Positions 1-9,256 are shown, counted from the stretch's first letter. The stretch is DNA of 64,000 bases from Amycolatopsis dendrobii (GCF_014145675.1 NZ_JACGZW010000007.1:62001-126000), one strand, 5' to 3'. The notes: generated by a model from the sequence alone, not told the origin. A program made the numbers and translations.

Positions 1-12
1 GGATGGTGATCA

Positions 13-29
13 ACAGGTCAATGACCTGT
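13..29. promoter_or_regulatory. perfect 8-bp inverted repeat, operator-like
   Basis: The arms ACAGGTCA and TGACCTGT are perfectly complementary around a single A. This size and symmetry are typical of a dimeric repressor site, such as a GntR or TetR family operator. It lies just beyond the recR stop codon, so it may belong to a gene outside the window. No regulator can be assigned. Confidence 0.35.
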
Positions 30-65
30 CACCCGATGCGACGCAGCCGGATGCCGCAACCGCCC

Positions 66-662
66 TCAGAGCGCGCGCCGCCCGGACAACGCACGTCCCA
101 AGGTCAGCTCGTCCGCGAACTCCAGGTCCCCGCCCATCGGCAACCCCGACGCCAGCCGTGTCACCGACAGCCCCGGGAAGTCGCGCAGCATGCGCACCAG
201 GTACGTGGCCGTCGCCTCGCCCTCGGTGTTCGGGTCTGTCGCGATGATGATCTCCCGGACGTCCGCCTCGCCGATGCGCTTCAGCAGTTCCCGCATCCGC
301 AACTGTTCCGGGCCGATGCCGGACAGCGGGTCCAGTGCGCCGCCGAGGACGTGGTAGCGGCCCTTGAACTCGCGGGTCCGCTCGACCGCCAGCACGTCCT
401 TCGGCTCCTCGACCACGCAGATCACCGTGAGGTCGCGGCGTTCGTCGCGGCAGATCCGGCACGTTTGCTGTTCCGAGACGTTGCCGCAGATCTCGCAGAA
501 CTGCACGCCTTCCTTGACCTTGCCCAGCACGTCCTGCAGCCGCGCGATGTCCGCGGGGTCGGCGGCCAGCAGGTGGAACGCGATGCGCTGGGCACTCTTC
601 GGACCGACGCCGGGCAAGCGGCCCAGTTCGTCGATCAGGTCTTGGACGACACCTTCGTACAA
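66..662 (-). CDS. recR: recombination mediator RecR
   Basis: The 198-residue protein has the usual RecR length. RecR acts with RecF and RecO to load RecA on gapped DNA. The N-terminus (MYEGVVQDLIDELGRLPGVG) is the conserved RecR helix-hairpin-helix start. It is followed by a four-cysteine zinc finger (CEICGNVSEQQTCRIC, about residues 57-72) and a Toprim domain (VVEEPKDVLAVE; IIATDPNTEGEAT). The start codon is TTG, which gives the conserved MYEG N-terminus. It lies three bases after the stop of the upstream ybaB gene, so the two are probably cotranscribed. Confidence 0.97.
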   Translation of the reverse strand: MYEGVVQDLIDELGRLPGVGPKSAQRIAFHLLAADPADIARLQDVLGKVKEGVQFCEICGNVSEQQTCRICRDERRDLTVICVVEEPKDVLAVERTREFKGRYHVLGGALDPLSGIGPEQLRMRELLKRIGEADVREIIIATDPNTEGEATATYLVRMLRDFPGLSVTRLASGLPMGGDLEFADELTLGRALSGRRAL

Positions 663-665
663 GTG

Positions 666-1022
666 TCAGCCGCCGAAGCCGAGGCTGCCGAGGTCCGGCA
701 TGCCGCCGCCGAGGCCGCCGGCCAGCGGGCCCAGTTTCTGCTCGGTGAGCTTCTGCGCGCTCGCCGACGCGTCGCGCACCGCGGCGACTACCAGGTCGGC
801 CAGGGTTTCGACGTCGTCGGGGTCGACCACCTTCGGGTCGATGACGAGGCTCTTCAGCTGGCTGTCGCCGGACACCGTCGCGGTGACCAGTCCGCCGCCC
901 GCGGTGCCGGTGACCTCGGTGTTGGCGAGTTCCTCCTGGGCCTCCACCAGCTTCTGCTGCATCTGCTGGGCCTGCTGCATGATCTGCGACAGGTCGAAGC
1001 CGCCGCCGCCGGGTTGCACCAT
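666..1022 (-). CDS. YbaB/EbfC family nucleoid-associated protein
   Basis: This 118-residue protein belongs to the YbaB/EbfC family of small dimeric DNA-binding proteins, nearly always encoded between dnaX and recR. Visible features are the glutamine-rich amphipathic helix near the N-terminus (about residues 10-35), the GTAGGGLVTATVSG strand region and the LKSLVIDPKVVDPDDVETL segment typical of the family. The C-terminus is glycine-rich. The ATG start lies directly upstream of recR. dnaX is not its immediate neighbour here, because two plus-strand genes intervene. Confidence 0.93.
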   Translation of the reverse strand: MVQPGGGGFDLSQIMQQAQQMQQKLVEAQEELANTEVTGTAGGGLVTATVSGDSQLKSLVIDPKVVDPDDVETLADLVVAAVRDASASAQKLTEQKLGPLAGGLGGGMPDLGSLGFGG

Positions 1023-1125
1023 GATCGCACTCGGTCCTTCCGCGTTTGGGTGTTCCTCCCCAGCCTAGCCGCGCGCCCGGCGCGTCCGTCCCTGCGGCAC
1101 GCGTGTGCTGTGGCACCGTTGTCGC

Positions 1126-1983
1126 GTGCGAGCGAAGACACTCCCGCTGCTGACCGGCTTGCTGCTGCTCACAGCGTGTTCCGGCGGCGGCGAGACGCCT
1201 CCCTCACCGGCCGCTGCGCCGACGTCGCCGCCGAGCTCAGCGGCCCCGAGCCCGTCGTCTTCGAGCCCGCCGCCGGCGCCGTCCTCGTCTTCGAGTCCGC
1301 CCTCGACGTCCGCGGTGCCGCCGGTCGGCTCGGGCAAGGTCGTGGTGCTCGATCCCGGCCACAACGGCGGCAACGCCTCGCACCCCGGCGAGATCAACCG
1401 GAAGGTGCCCGCCGGACGCGGGCAGACGAAGCCGTGCAACACCACCGGCACGTCGACCAACGCCGGGTACCCGGAGCACGCCTTCACCTTCGCGGTCGCG
1501 CAGGAGGTCGGGAATGCGTTGGCGGCCAAGGGAATCAAGGTCGTCTACACCCGGCAGAACGACTCCGGCGTCGGCCCGTGCGTCGACGAGCGCGCGAAGA
1601 TCGGCAACGACGCGAACGCTGACGCAGTGGTCTCGATCCACGCCGACGGCTCTACTTCGCCGACCGCGCACGGCTTCCACGTCGCGTACTCCGCACCGCC
1701 GTTGAACGCGGCGCAGGGCGAACCGTCTCTGAAGCTGGCACGCACGATGCGCGACGGAATCCGCGACGACGGCTTCGCCACCTCTACTTACATCGGCTCG
1801 GCGGGTCTTTCGCCGCGGAATGATCTGGGCGGCCTCAACTTGTCGACCCGGCCCGCGGTGCTCGTCGAGTGCGGCAACATGCGCAACGCCGACGAGGCTG
1901 GGCAGATGTCGTCCGCCTCGGGCCGGGCGCACTACGCGCAGGCCATCGCGAAGGCGATCGAGGCGTACCTGGCCGGTGCCTGA
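1126..1983 (+). CDS. secreted N-acetylmuramoyl-L-alanine amidase lipoprotein (Amidase_3)
   Basis: The product has a lipoprotein signal peptide with lipobox LTAC (Cys about residue 18), a Ser/Pro-rich linker to about residue 70, and an Amidase_3 catalytic domain. The zinc-site signatures are VVLDPGHNGG (His), YPEHAFTF (Glu) and VVSIHADG (His), with a C-terminal VLVECGNMRN containing the catalytic Glu. Such enzymes cut the stem peptide from muramic acid in peptidoglycan. I prefer GTG at 1126; an in-frame GTG at 1105 would add seven residues. The gene and the GH31 gene after it interrupt the dnaX-ybaB-recR arrangement. Confidence 0.9.
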   Translation: MRAKTLPLLTGLLLLTACSGGGETPPSPAAAPTSPPSSAAPSPSSSSPPPAPSSSSSPPSTSAVPPVGSGKVVVLDPGHNGGNASHPGEINRKVPAGRGQTKPCNTTGTSTNAGYPEHAFTFAVAQEVGNALAAKGIKVVYTRQNDSGVGPCVDERAKIGNDANADAVVSIHADGSTSPTAHGFHVAYSAPPLNAAQGEPSLKLARTMRDGIRDDGFATSTYIGSAGLSPRNDLGGLNLSTRPAVLVECGNMRNADEAGQMSSASGRAHYAQAIAKAIEAYLAGA

Positions 1984-2088
1984 CGCAGGGAGCCGAAAGG
2001 GCTACTGAACGGACAGAACACCGGACACCGTCTTCTCTCTTGATCGGTCCCGACCTACCGTCGCTGGGAACCTGTCGAGGAGGCGCCG

Positions 2089-5000
2089 GTGGCAACTTCA
2101 CTCCGAGGACGACTGGCACGGCTTTTCGCCGTGACAGCCATGGCGGGCACGCTCGTGTCGACGGGAGTCGCCGAGGCCGCTCCGCAATCGGTGACCGCCG
2201 GGCCAGCGCGGTTCGAAGTCCTGTCGCCGACGCTCATCCGCACCGAATACGCGGGTGACGCCAAGTTCGTCGACGCGGGCACGTTCAACGCGGTCGGCCG
2301 CGACAGTTTCCCAAGAACCCCCTACACCGCAACCAAACGCGACGGATGGCTGACCATCCGGACCAGTGCCGTCCAGTTGCGCTACAAGCTCGGCTCGGGC
2401 GCGTTTTCCGACGACAACCTCACCGTCCAGCTGCGAACCGGCGGCCAGGACGTCACCGCACGGCCATGGGCGGGCAAGCTGACTCCGGTCTGCGCGTTCA
2501 ACACCCTCTGCGAGGCCGAACAACTGCAGCTCAATGGGCCAGGCGCGGCCAGTGACCACCGCGGCTACACCGGTGACGGTTTCGCGGCGGGCTTCGCCAA
2601 CTCCGGCGACAACCTCGCCTTCCGCAGCACCGCTTCCGGTGAGCACCAGCTGGATCTGCGCTACGCCAACGGAACCGGCGGCGACGGGCAGCACACGACC
2701 CGCACGCTCAGCGTCCTCGTGGACGGCGCCAACGCACGCACCATCACGCTGCCAGCCACCGCTGACTGGGACACCTGGGCGCTCGCGACCGTGCCGATCA
2801 CGCTCCCCGCGGGAGAGCACCAGGTGACCGTCAAGCGCGGCCCCACCGACTCGGGCAACGTCAACATCGACAGCCTTGCCCTGGTCAACACCGGTGCCGA
2901 GTACCCGCAACCCGTGCCGCCCGCGCCGACGCCGTGCGCGTTCGGTGTCCTTTGCGAGGCCGAGCAAGGCGCGCTGTCCGGCGGCGCGCGCCCGGCCAGC
3001 GACCACGACGGTCACTCCGGCAAAGCTTTCCTGGCAGGTATGGAGCGACCCGGCGCGTCGGACGCGCTGACGATCACCGGCGTCCCCGCCGACGGTGCCT
3101 ACGACCTCCAGCTCCGCTACGCGGACGCGACCGCCGCTTCCGGCCAAACCCAGCCAACTTCGTTGACCCTCCAAGCCGGCGGCACCTCCACCAACCTGAC
3201 TCTTGCGTCGACCAGCAGCTGGAATTCGTGGCGCACCAAGGCAATCCCGGTCAACCTCAAGGCCGGCACCAACACCGTCACACTGTCCTGTCCGGACTCG
3301 AACTGCCACGTCAACCTCGACACCGTCGCCGTCACGGCCGCGCATTCGGTGTTGCTCGCCCCGCACGCACCGCTCGGCGGTTACCGACGCGGACTCGACG
3401 GTGTCGACGGAAGTGCAGTCTCCGCACCCGGAATCCTTTACCAGGACGGCTGGTCGCTCCTCGACGACACCGCATCGGCGCTGTACGACCCTCGCACCAA
3501 GAGCGTCACCCAGCGGTCCAGCAGCGAGAACTACCAGGACGGCTACGTCTTCGCTTACGGCCAGAACTACGACCAAGCGCTGCGGGAGCTGTCGCAGCTG
3601 ACCGGACCGTCGCTCTTGCTGCCCCGCTGGGCTTACGGCGTCTGGTACTCCGAGTACTACGACCGCACAGCTGCCGACTTCGAGCAGACGATCGTGCCGA
3701 AGTTCCGCGCACAGCACGTGCCGCTCGACATGCTCGTCGTCGACACCGACTTCAAGTCGCCGGACCGGTGGAACGGCTGGGAAATCGACCCGACCCGCTT
3801 CCCCGACCCGAAGGCGTTCTTCCAGTGGGCCCACGACCAGGGCCTGCACACGTCGCTGAACATCCACCCGAGCATCCGCGGCGACGACCCGCAGTTCCCG
3901 GCCGCACAGGCGACCGCGAAGGGCAAACTCCAGTCCAGCTGCGGAAAAGACTGCTACGTCTTCGATTTCGGCGACCCCGACCAGCTGCGGGCCTACTTCG
4001 ACCTGCACCGGCCGATGGAACAGCAGGGCAACGACGTCTGGTGGCTCGACTGGTGTTGCGACGCCTCGAAATCCAGCCTCGCCGGCGTCACCCCGGATGC
4101 GTGGATCAACCAGCAGTACGCAGAGCACGGCGGCTTCGCTTTCTCCCGCGCGTACGGCTCGCTGCAAGCCGGCGGATACAGCTCGCCGACCGCCGTGCCG
4201 ACCGGCCCGTGGGCGGACAAACGCACCACTCTGCACTTCACCGGCGACACCATTTCCGACTGGGCGACGCTGGCCTTCGAGGTCGGCTACACTCCCGGCG
4301 AATCCGCCGCGACCGGCCTGGCTTCAGTGAGCCACGACATCGGCGGCCACACCGGCGGATTGCAGCAGCCGGGCACGGAACCAGGCAGCACGAAACTGCC
4401 GGACGATCTGTACGCGCGCTGGGTGCAACTCGGGACGTTCCAGCCGATCGACCGGCTGCACTCCAACCACAGCGACCGGCTGCCCTGGCAGTACGGAGCC
4501 GCCGCGGACGCGTCAGCGACGAAATTCCTTAACCTGCGCGAAAATCTCGTGCCGTACACGTACACGCTCGCGCAGCAGGCGACCGCGACGGGAATGCCGA
4601 TCGTCCGGCCGCTGTACCTGCAATATCCGGACCAGCAGGAGGCGTACGCCCAGGCTGGCGGCGAATACCTGTACGGCCCGGACGTCCTCGTGGCTCCGGC
4701 GACCAGCCCGGGTGCCACGGCGACCACGAGCGTCTGGTTCCCGCCGGGCAACGACTGGACGGACTACTTCACCGGCAAGACCTACCGCGGCGGCACCACC
4801 GCGCAGATCACCACGGGCTGGGACACGATGCCGGTGTTCGTGCGCTCGGGCGGAATCATGGTCGCCCGTAGCGGAAACGTCGCTGGCGACGCGCACGATC
4901 CGCTTACCGCCGCGACCGTCACGGTGGCTGGCGGCCACAACGGCGCGTTCACTCTCCAGGAAGAACGGTCGGCGACTGCGTTGCGCTACACCGAAAATGC

Positions 5001-5193
5001 GCACTCGGCAACGCTGACCATCGGTGCCTCGCAACGCGCTTGGACCGTCCGGTTCACCAACGCTGCGGCACCGTCGGCGGTGTATGTGGACGGTCGGCGC
5101 AGCGGAGCCTGGAGCTGGGACGCCGCTACCCGGACGGTGACCGTGCAAGCGCCGCCAGCGCAGCATCCGCACATGGTCCGCCTGGTGTCGTGA
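2089..5193 (+). CDS. secreted GH31 family alpha-glycosidase with two CBM35-like modules
   Basis: The 1034-residue secreted enzyme starts at GTG, preceded by a good AGGAGG. A signal peptide (about 1-30, ending VAEA) is followed by a GH31 N-terminal beta domain. Two carbohydrate-binding modules of CBM6/35 type (about 130-265 and 285-420) each begin with a short CxxxxLCEAEQ motif. The GH31 barrel then follows. WWLDWCCDAS holds the likely nucleophile Asp, and FTGDTISDW with SHDIGGHTGG match the acid/base region and the conserved DIGG motif. A C-terminal beta domain ends the protein. It probably releases alpha-linked glucose or xylose from extracellular oligosaccharides; the exact substrate cannot be read from sequence. 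Confidence 0.9.
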   Translation: MATSLRGRLARLFAVTAMAGTLVSTGVAEAAPQSVTAGPARFEVLSPTLIRTEYAGDAKFVDAGTFNAVGRDSFPRTPYTATKRDGWLTIRTSAVQLRYKLGSGAFSDDNLTVQLRTGGQDVTARPWAGKLTPVCAFNTLCEAEQLQLNGPGAASDHRGYTGDGFAAGFANSGDNLAFRSTASGEHQLDLRYANGTGGDGQHTTRTLSVLVDGANARTITLPATADWDTWALATVPITLPAGEHQVTVKRGPTDSGNVNIDSLALVNTGAEYPQPVPPAPTPCAFGVLCEAEQGALSGGARPASDHDGHSGKAFLAGMERPGASDALTITGVPADGAYDLQLRYADATAASGQTQPTSLTLQAGGTSTNLTLASTSSWNSWRTKAIPVNLKAGTNTVTLSCPDSNCHVNLDTVAVTAAHSVLLAPHAPLGGYRRGLDGVDGSAVSAPGILYQDGWSLLDDTASALYDPRTKSVTQRSSSENYQDGYVFAYGQNYDQALRELSQLTGPSLLLPRWAYGVWYSEYYDRTAADFEQTIVPKFRAQHVPLDMLVVDTDFKSPDRWNGWEIDPTRFPDPKAFFQWAHDQGLHTSLNIHPSIRGDDPQFPAAQATAKGKLQSSCGKDCYVFDFGDPDQLRAYFDLHRPMEQQGNDVWWLDWCCDASKSSLAGVTPDAWINQQYAEHGGFAFSRAYGSLQAGGYSSPTAVPTGPWADKRTTLHFTGDTISDWATLAFEVGYTPGESAATGLASVSHDIGGHTGGLQQPGTEPGSTKLPDDLYARWVQLGTFQPIDRLHSNHSDRLPWQYGAAADASATKFLNLRENLVPYTYTLAQQATATGMPIVRPLYLQYPDQQEAYAQAGGEYLYGPDVLVAPATSPGATATTSVWFPPGNDWTDYFTGKTYRGGTTAQITTGWDTMPVFVRSGGIMVARSGNVAGDAHDPLTAATVTVAGGHNGAFTLQEERSATALRYTENAHSATLTIGASQRAWTVRFTNAAAPSAVYVDGRRSGAWSWDAATRTVTVQAPPAQHPHMVRLVS

Positions 5194-5259
5194 CACCAGC
5201 GGACGGCGGGCCGGAGCTGCGGCGGGCCTGCTGCCGCGGCACCGCCACTCACGAGGCGG

Positions 5260-7329
5260 CTAGTCCAGTGGACGCGCGCCGAGGTGGTCCGAGAGCAGTT
5301 TCCGCGCGATCTGCTCCGGGTCCTCCTCCGCGGGCGGCGGCGGAGGCGGCGGGACCGGGCTGGAGTCCTCGGAGTAGATGTCGTCGTCCTCGTCCGCAGG
5401 CTCGGGCGGGAGCGGGATGTCCGGTTCGCTCGTGGTGACGCGCGGTCGGCTCGGCGCTTCCGCCGCGGGCTTCGGCGGGGCCGCCGGAGCGGCGGCCGCC
5501 GGGGCCTGGGCCGCCGCGGACGGACGCGTGAACGACCGTTCCGGAGCCGGTGCCGCCGGTTGCTGCCGGGGAGCCTGCCTCGCCGGGGCGGCGGCCGCGG
5601 CCGCGCCGTGCACGCAGCGGACCTGCCATTCGCCGCCGAGCACCTCGCTCAGCCCGGCCGCGATCTTGCTCGCGTTGCCCTGGTCGCTCAGCCGCCGGGC
5701 GAGCGGTTCGGACTTGTGCGTCAGCGTGACCGCCGAACCGTCGACCTCGGCGACCGTCGCCTGCGTGAGCATGGCTTCGAGCGCGCGGCCGCCGGTGAAC
5801 TTCCGCAGCGACGCCAGCAGTTGCGGCCATTTCTCGCGCACCTTGGCCGCGTCGATTCCGCCCGCGACCGGGGCTTCCTCCGCTACCGGCGCAGCAGCGG
5901 GCGCTTCCGAAACAGGGGCAGGCTGTTGCGCGGGGGCAGGCGGTTCCGCGGGTGCCGGACGGCTGACCTCCGGCCGGGCCGGACGCGCCGGTTCCTCCGC
6001 GGCCGGACGGGCCGGTGCGGCGGGAGCTTCCTGCGCCGGACGCTGCGAAGGCCGCTGGAACGACCGCGCCGGAGCCTCCGCGGGAGCAGCGGCGGCAACC
6101 GGAGCAGGCCCGGCGGCCGGAGCGGGAGGAGGACCGGGCGCGACGGCGGGACCAGCCGCAGCGGGCGCGCCGGCGGGCCGCCGCTCGAGCCGCTCGATCC
6201 GCGCCAGCAAGGCTTTCTCCGCCTCGGTAACCGACGGCAGCAGCATGCGCGCGCAGAGCAGTTCGAGCACGAGCCGCGGCGACGTCGCGCCGCGCATCTC
6301 GAGAAGTCCACTGTGGACGATGTCGGCGTAGCGGGACAGCGTGGCCGGGCCGAGCTTCTCGGCCTGCTCGGTCATCCGCTTCAGCTCGTCGTCCGGCGCG
6401 GCGACCAGGCCGCGTTCGCCCGCTTCCGGGACCGCGCGCATCAGCAGCAGGTCGCGCAGCCGGTCGAGCAGGTCGGTGGCGAACCGGCGCGGGTCGTGTC
6501 CGGCGTCGGCCAGTTTCTCGACGGTGCCGAACACTTCCGCCGGGTTGTCGTTCGCGAGCCCGTCGATCACCGCGTCGATCAGCGCGGTGTCCGTGACGCC
6601 GAGCAGCGACACCGCCCGCGGGTACGTGACGCCTTCCGGACCGGCCCCGGCGAGCAGCTGGTCCAGCACCGACTGCGTATCGCGAGCCGAACCGCCGCCT
6701 GCCCGGATCACCAGCGGGTACACCGCCGGTTCGACCGTCGCGCCCTCGGCGGCGACGTTGCGCTCCAGCAACTCTCGCATCGAACTCGGCGGGATCAGCC
6801 GGAACGGGTAGTGGTGCGTGCGCGAGCGGATGGTGGTGAGCACCTTGTCCGGCTCGGTGGTCGCGAAGATGAAGATCAGGTGCTCAGGCGGTTCTTCGAC
6901 GATCTTCAGCAGGGCGTTGAAGCCCTGCGTGGTGACCATGTGCGCCTCGTCGATGATGAACACGCGATAGCGCGATTCGGCGGGCGCGTAGAACGCCTTG
7001 TCCCGCAGTTCGCGGGCGTCGTCCACACCGCCGTGGCTGGCCGCGTCGAGTTCGGTGACGTCGACGCTGCCAGGGCCTTCCGGCGCGAGCGCGCGGCACG
7101 AGTTGCACTCGCCGCACGGATCCGGGGTCGGGCCTTTGGCGCAGTTGAGCGAGCGCGCCATGATCCGCGCACTCGACGTCTTGCCGCAGCCGCGCGGCCC
7201 GGAGAACAGGTACGCGTGGTTGATGCGCCCGGCGGCCAGTGCCGTGCGCAGCGGTTCGGTCACATGCTCCTGGCCGACGACCTCGGCGAAGGTCGCCGGA
7301 CGGTACTTCCGGTACAGCGCGAGAGCCAC
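5260..7329 (-). CDS. dnaX: DNA polymerase III subunit gamma/tau
   Basis: DnaX is the clamp-loader ATPase of the replisome. The 689-residue product begins VALALYRKYRPATF at GTG 7329; longer in-frame readings upstream lack family similarity. Walker A is GPRGCGKT (about 44-51), the zinc module is CAKGPTPDPCGECNSC (about 63-78), Walker B/DEAH is FIIDEAHMVT, and the sensor segment is FATTEPDKVLTTIRSR. The C-terminal third is a long Ala/Pro-rich linker, then an acidic proline-rich tail (DEDDDIYSEDSSP), as in actinobacterial tau. The divergent gene starts only 15-24 bp away, so the two promoters must overlap. Confidence 0.97.
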   Translation of the reverse strand: MALALYRKYRPATFAEVVGQEHVTEPLRTALAAGRINHAYLFSGPRGCGKTSSARIMARSLNCAKGPTPDPCGECNSCRALAPEGPGSVDVTELDAASHGGVDDARELRDKAFYAPAESRYRVFIIDEAHMVTTQGFNALLKIVEEPPEHLIFIFATTEPDKVLTTIRSRTHHYPFRLIPPSSMRELLERNVAAEGATVEPAVYPLVIRAGGGSARDTQSVLDQLLAGAGPEGVTYPRAVSLLGVTDTALIDAVIDGLANDNPAEVFGTVEKLADAGHDPRRFATDLLDRLRDLLLMRAVPEAGERGLVAAPDDELKRMTEQAEKLGPATLSRYADIVHSGLLEMRGATSPRLVLELLCARMLLPSVTEAEKALLARIERLERRPAGAPAAAGPAVAPGPPPAPAAGPAPVAAAAPAEAPARSFQRPSQRPAQEAPAAPARPAAEEPARPARPEVSRPAPAEPPAPAQQPAPVSEAPAAAPVAEEAPVAGGIDAAKVREKWPQLLASLRKFTGGRALEAMLTQATVAEVDGSAVTLTHKSEPLARRLSDQGNASKIAAGLSEVLGGEWQVRCVHGAAAAAAPARQAPRQQPAAPAPERSFTRPSAAAQAPAAAAPAAPPKPAAEAPSRPRVTTSEPDIPLPPEPADEDDDIYSEDSSPVPPPPPPPAEEDPEQIARKLLSDHLGARPLD

Positions 7330-7344
7330 GAGCCCGAGACTACA

Positions 7345-8226
7345 GTGAGCACGGTGAGCCCCTCCCGTTCCGGTCGCGGCCGTGCGCCGAGCGGCCCGCG
7401 ACCGGGCACGTACCCGGTGCGGTTCGGGACCGCCGAGCTGCTGCGCGACGCCGATCGGCCCAACGCGTGGATGCTTTCGGTGGACGGGGTGGCGCAGTCC
7501 TACGTCGATCTGGACGACCCGACGAACCTGGAGTTCGACTACGTGCGCCGGCTCGGCGATCTGGTCGACTTCCTTCCGCCCGGCCCGCTCGAAGCACTGC
7601 ACGTCGGCGGCGCGGGCTGCTCCCTGCCGCGTTATGTCGCCGCGACGCGACCGGGTTCGCGCCAGCTGGTCTTCGACGCCGACGAGCCGCTGATCGACCT
7701 GGTCCGCGAACAGCTCGACCTGCGCAGCGTCCCGAAGCTGCGGGTACGGATCGAGGACGGCCGCGCGGGCGTGCGCAGCAGGCACGACGCGACAGCGGAC
7801 TTGATCGTGATCGACGCCTTCGAACGCGCGACGCTGGCCGGCGGTTTGGCGACCGTGGAGTTCGTGACGGATGTGGCCCGCGTGCTGCGGCCGGGCGCGA
7901 CGATGCTGGCGAACATCTCCGACGGCCCTGGGCTGCCGTTCGCCCGCCGGTTCGTCGCGACGCTGGCGGAGGTGTTTCCGCACGTCGTCCTGCTGGCCGA
8001 GCCCAGCGTGCTGCGCGGCCGCCGATTCGGGAATCTCGTGCTGGCCGCCTCCCGGCTCGACCTGCCGACCGCGGAGCTGACCCGGCGCGCGGCGTCCTCG
8101 CCGTATCCGGCGCGAGTGGTGCACGGGGCTGAGCTGCGGCAGCTGCGAGGGAAGGCCGCACCGGTCTTCGACGCGGAATCGCTGCCCTCGCCGACGCCGC
8201 CGGACGACGTGCTGGGGCTGTTCTAA
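7345..8226 (+). CDS. spermidine synthase-like SAM-fold protein
   Basis: This protein of about 293 residues has a Rossmann methyltransferase core similar to spermidine-synthase-like proteins. Visible motifs are the glycine loop LHVGGAGCSLPRYVA, the acidic ribose-binding strand QLVFDADEPLIDLV, the DLIVIDAFERAT strand and VLRPGATMLANISDG. The polyamine substrate residues cannot be confirmed, and most actinobacterial members of this group have no proven activity. GTG at 7345 and GTG at 7354 are both possible starts. It is divergent from dnaX and ends just before the SRP RNA on the opposite strand. Confidence 0.8.
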   Translation: MSTVSPSRSGRGRAPSGPRPGTYPVRFGTAELLRDADRPNAWMLSVDGVAQSYVDLDDPTNLEFDYVRRLGDLVDFLPPGPLEALHVGGAGCSLPRYVAATRPGSRQLVFDADEPLIDLVREQLDLRSVPKLRVRIEDGRAGVRSRHDATADLIVIDAFERATLAGGLATVEFVTDVARVLRPGATMLANISDGPGLPFARRFVATLAEVFPHVVLLAEPSVLRGRRFGNLVLAASRLDLPTAELTRRAASSPYPARVVHGAELRQLRGKAAPVFDAESLPSPTPPDDVLGLF

Positions 8227-8239
8227 CCGCATAAAAAAG

Positions 8240-8335
8240 CGGGTTCCCCCCGTACCCGCCAGAGCCCGCTTATCCTTGCTGCCTTCCGGCCCTGGGGAAG
8301 TTCACAGGGTGGACGCCACGGGGGGTCCCCGCAGA
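8240..8335 (-). ncRNA. ffs: small signal recognition particle RNA (4.5S type)
   Basis: Read on the minus strand, the segment forms a hairpin with complementary ends (GGACCCCCCGT near the 5' end, ACGGGGGGAACC near the 3' end). At the tip is the SRP domain IV signature: GGGCCGGAAGGCAGCAAGG, with the symmetric and asymmetric loops that bind Ffh. The 3' end runs into a GC stem followed by six T residues, an intrinsic terminator. SRP RNA beside dnaX is a common actinobacterial arrangement. Ends are approximate to a few bases. Confidence 0.93.
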
Positions 8336-8338
8336 CGA

Positions 8339-8833
8339 CTATAGCGGACTCGGTTGCCGCGCCCGCGCCCCCTCGGTCACCCCCGCCGCGACCAGGTCGA
8401 GCACCTCCCGCACGGACGCCGGGTCGCGGGCGTCGAACGGGTGCACCGGAATGCCGTCGCGCACGGTCAACGCCCAGCGCACGTCGTGCAGCGGTCGAGT
8501 GAGCAGCCCGTCGAAGCAGTTCACCCCGACCACGAACGGCAGCCGCAGCCCTTCAACCGCGTCGAGCACCGGATAGGCGTCCGCGATCCGCCGCGGGTCG
8601 ACCACGACGAGTGCGGCGTCCGCGCCTCGCACGAGGTCGGGCCAGCGGAACCAGAACCGGGCCTGTCCCGGCGCGCCGAACAGGTACCGCCGCCGCTCGC
8701 CCTCGCCGAGTCTGCCGAAGTCGAGCGCCGCGGTGGTGTCGCCGGCGTCGGTGCGCACCGGCGCGATCTCCGAAACGGCGTGCACCGCCGTCGTTTTCCC
8801 GGCTCCGGCCGGGCCAAGCACGAGAATCTTCAC
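8339..8833 (-). CDS. conservon small GTP/ATP-binding protein (CvnD-like)
   Basis: The 164-residue protein has P-loop GPAGAGKTT (residues 7-15) and the switch-like GAPGQARFWFRW, matching the Ras-like GTPases of Streptomyces conservons (CvnD). DAALVVVDPRR corresponds to a later G-motif strand. In conservons the GTPase works with a membrane sensor kinase and a roadblock protein in a G-protein-like signalling complex at the membrane. The GTG start follows the roadblock gene by three bases, so translation is probably coupled. At 164 residues it is somewhat shorter than most CvnD proteins I recall. Confidence 0.88.
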   Translation of the reverse strand: MKILVLGPAGAGKTTAVHAVSEIAPVRTDAGDTTAALDFGRLGEGERRRYLFGAPGQARFWFRWPDLVRGADAALVVVDPRRIADAYPVLDAVEGLRLPFVVGVNCFDGLLTRPLHDVRWALTVRDGIPVHPFDARDPASVREVLDLVAAGVTEGARARQPSPL

Positions 8834-8836
8834 GGG

Positions 8837-9256
8837 TCAGGCGAACGCGGTGTTCTTCAACTCCTCGACCAGCGCGGGGGTAAGGACTTCGGAGGCGCGG
8901 TTGGCGAACATCGCCATCTCGTAGGCGATCGTGCCGAGGCTGGCCTGCTTGTTGGCCAGCACGCCGAGCGAGCAGCCGATGCTGATGGTGCAGACCACGA
9001 GGTAGCCGCGTTCCAGCTCGACCACGACCTTGTCCGGATCGCCGAGCGGATGGCTTTCGGACACGCTCTGCGCCAGCGCGAGCATCGCCGAGCAGGTCGC
9101 CGCGAGCCGGTCGGCGTCCGCGCGGTCGAGGTCCTGCGACGCGGCGATCAGCAGCCCGTCCGCGGACACGGCGAGCGCGGCGATCGCGCCGGCGGTGTGC
9201 AGCGCGAAGCGGTTGACCAGCCAGTTGAAGTTCTGCGCGGCGGCGGGAACGGTCAT
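8837..9256 (-). CDS. roadblock/LC7 domain protein (CvnB-like)
   Basis: This 139-residue protein is a roadblock/LC7 fold of the MglB/CvnB type, which regulates small GTPases. Visible features are FNWLVNRFALHTAGAIAALA at the N-terminus, SADGLLIAAS, LVVCTISIGCSLGVLAN in the middle, and a C-terminal amphipathic helix. Its ATG overlaps the TGA of the kinase gene (ATGA), and the GTPase gene follows by three bases. In standard conservons a DUF742 gene (cvnC) sits between cvnB and cvnD; here nothing intervenes. Confidence 0.9.
   Translation of the reverse strand: MTVPAAAQNFNWLVNRFALHTAGAIAALAVSADGLLIAASQDLDRADADRLAATCSAMLALAQSVSESHPLGDPDKVVVELERGYLVVCTISIGCSLGVLANKQASLGTIAYEMAMFANRASEVLTPALVEELKNTAFA

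Noticed and set aside
5284..8226. Very long plus-strand reading frame opposite dnaX
   Set aside because: Only its last 290 codons resemble a protein family; the rest is an antisense shadow of dnaX with Arg-rich composition.
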